Source: SLID01 sp041667545
GTDB taxonomy: Bacteria; Omnitrophota; Gorgyraeia; Tantalellales; Tantalellaceae
Direction: 5' to 3'
Assembly: GCA_041667545.1 (NCBI GenBank)
Contig: JBAYES010000080.1
Coordinates: 1-6,583, forward strand
DNA length: 6,583 bases
Made by a program: the position numbers and the translations under genes. Positions within the stretch are counted from its first letter, which is position 1. Each line of letters starts with the position of its first letter. Positions 6,492 to 6,583 of the stretch are shown here, in pieces. A model generated the notes under the pieces. It did no database searches. It was not told where the DNA came from and saw only the letters and a list, made by a program, of their open reading frames with translations.

Positions 6492-6583
6492 TGGTTACAG
6501 ATCAACAGGTAAGGAGGTTGAGGATGCTGGTAAACGGAGAGAAAAACAAAGAGGTTTCGGCGGCGAAGGCGGGGATGACAGCA
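6491..6583 (+). CDS. istA: IS21-family transposase IstA, N-terminal part (runs off right edge)
   Basis: The first 31 codons begin MVTDQQVRRLRMLVNGEK and continue to AAKAGMTA. This matches the well-known IstA opening (MVTDEQVRRL ... AAAKAGMDEKTARKYRR), the start of the N-terminal helix-turn-helix that recognises the element ends. Full IstA proteins are about 400-520 residues, so most, including the catalytic domain, is outside the window; an istB ATPase gene would be expected after it. The start is well marked, with AGAGGAGG at 6478-6485 and a 5-base spacer to ATG. The visible part is intact. Confidence 0.85.
   Translation, partial: MVTDQQVRRLRMLVNGEKNKEVSAAKAGMTA

Larger units (their letters stand above)
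6391..6583 (+). mobile_element. Left end of an IS21-family insertion sequence (continues past the window)
   Basis: The IS630-type coding frame loses its natural upstream part near 6391, where TGATGAGCGACAATTAT begins. From there come two tandem end repeats, a short leader and the start of an IstA-type gene about 100 bases from the edge. This layout (TG terminus, multiple internal repeats, istA close to the left end) is that of the IS21 family. The exact edge is inferred, because neither the right end nor a target duplication is in view. The element interrupts, and so is younger than, the IS630-type copy. Confidence 0.65.

Noticed and set aside
1..6583. CRISPR array, tRNA or rRNA gene, riboswitch, attachment site
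   Set aside because: No regularly spaced repeats, cloverleaf or rRNA-like stretches, or known riboswitch cores were seen on either strand.

Overview
The window looks like a chromosomal piece of a Gram-negative (diderm), moderately AT-rich bacterium. The evidence is a TolC-type outer-membrane channel gene and an RND inner-membrane pump gene. Arginine is written mostly AGG/AGA and isoleucine often ATA. The lineage cannot be fixed from this sequence; a little-cultured diderm phylum would fit the divergent proteins, but that is only a guess.

Layout: positions 1-10 hold the first three codons of a minus-strand gene that runs off the left edge, with a strong ribosome site and an extended -10 promoter. 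Positions 11-271 are a divergent control region. It holds a 34-bp imperfect palindrome near its middle and, on the right, a plus-strand promoter interlaced with three copies of a TATAGT/ACTATA half-site just before a TetR-type regulator gene. Positions 272-6033 are one tight plus-strand operon in which every junction overlaps: TetR regulator (272-949), TolC-family channel (936-2291), short membrane-fusion/adaptor protein (2288-2986) and an HAE-1-like RND permease (2986-6033). The obvious model is a self-regulated tripartite export pump.

Two things make the pump unusual. The adaptor is only 232 residues and appears to lack both the alpha-helical hairpin and the lipoyl domain, keeping only an N-terminal anchor, a beta-barrel domain and a membrane-proximal domain. 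The permease has lost the charged proton-relay residues: the TM4 Asp-Asp pair is Ala398-Asn399 and the TM10 lysine is Asn917, while the rest of the fold is intact. Together these suggest a pump subclass with different assembly and possibly different energetics. The permease finding is the strongest lead in the window.

Positions 6034-6583 are a graveyard of mobile DNA. A minus-strand C-terminal fragment of an IS630-type transposase (6178 to about 6390) is cut by the left end of an IS21-family element (from about 6391). That element shows two 18-bp end repeats and the first 31 codons of its IstA transposase before the window stops.
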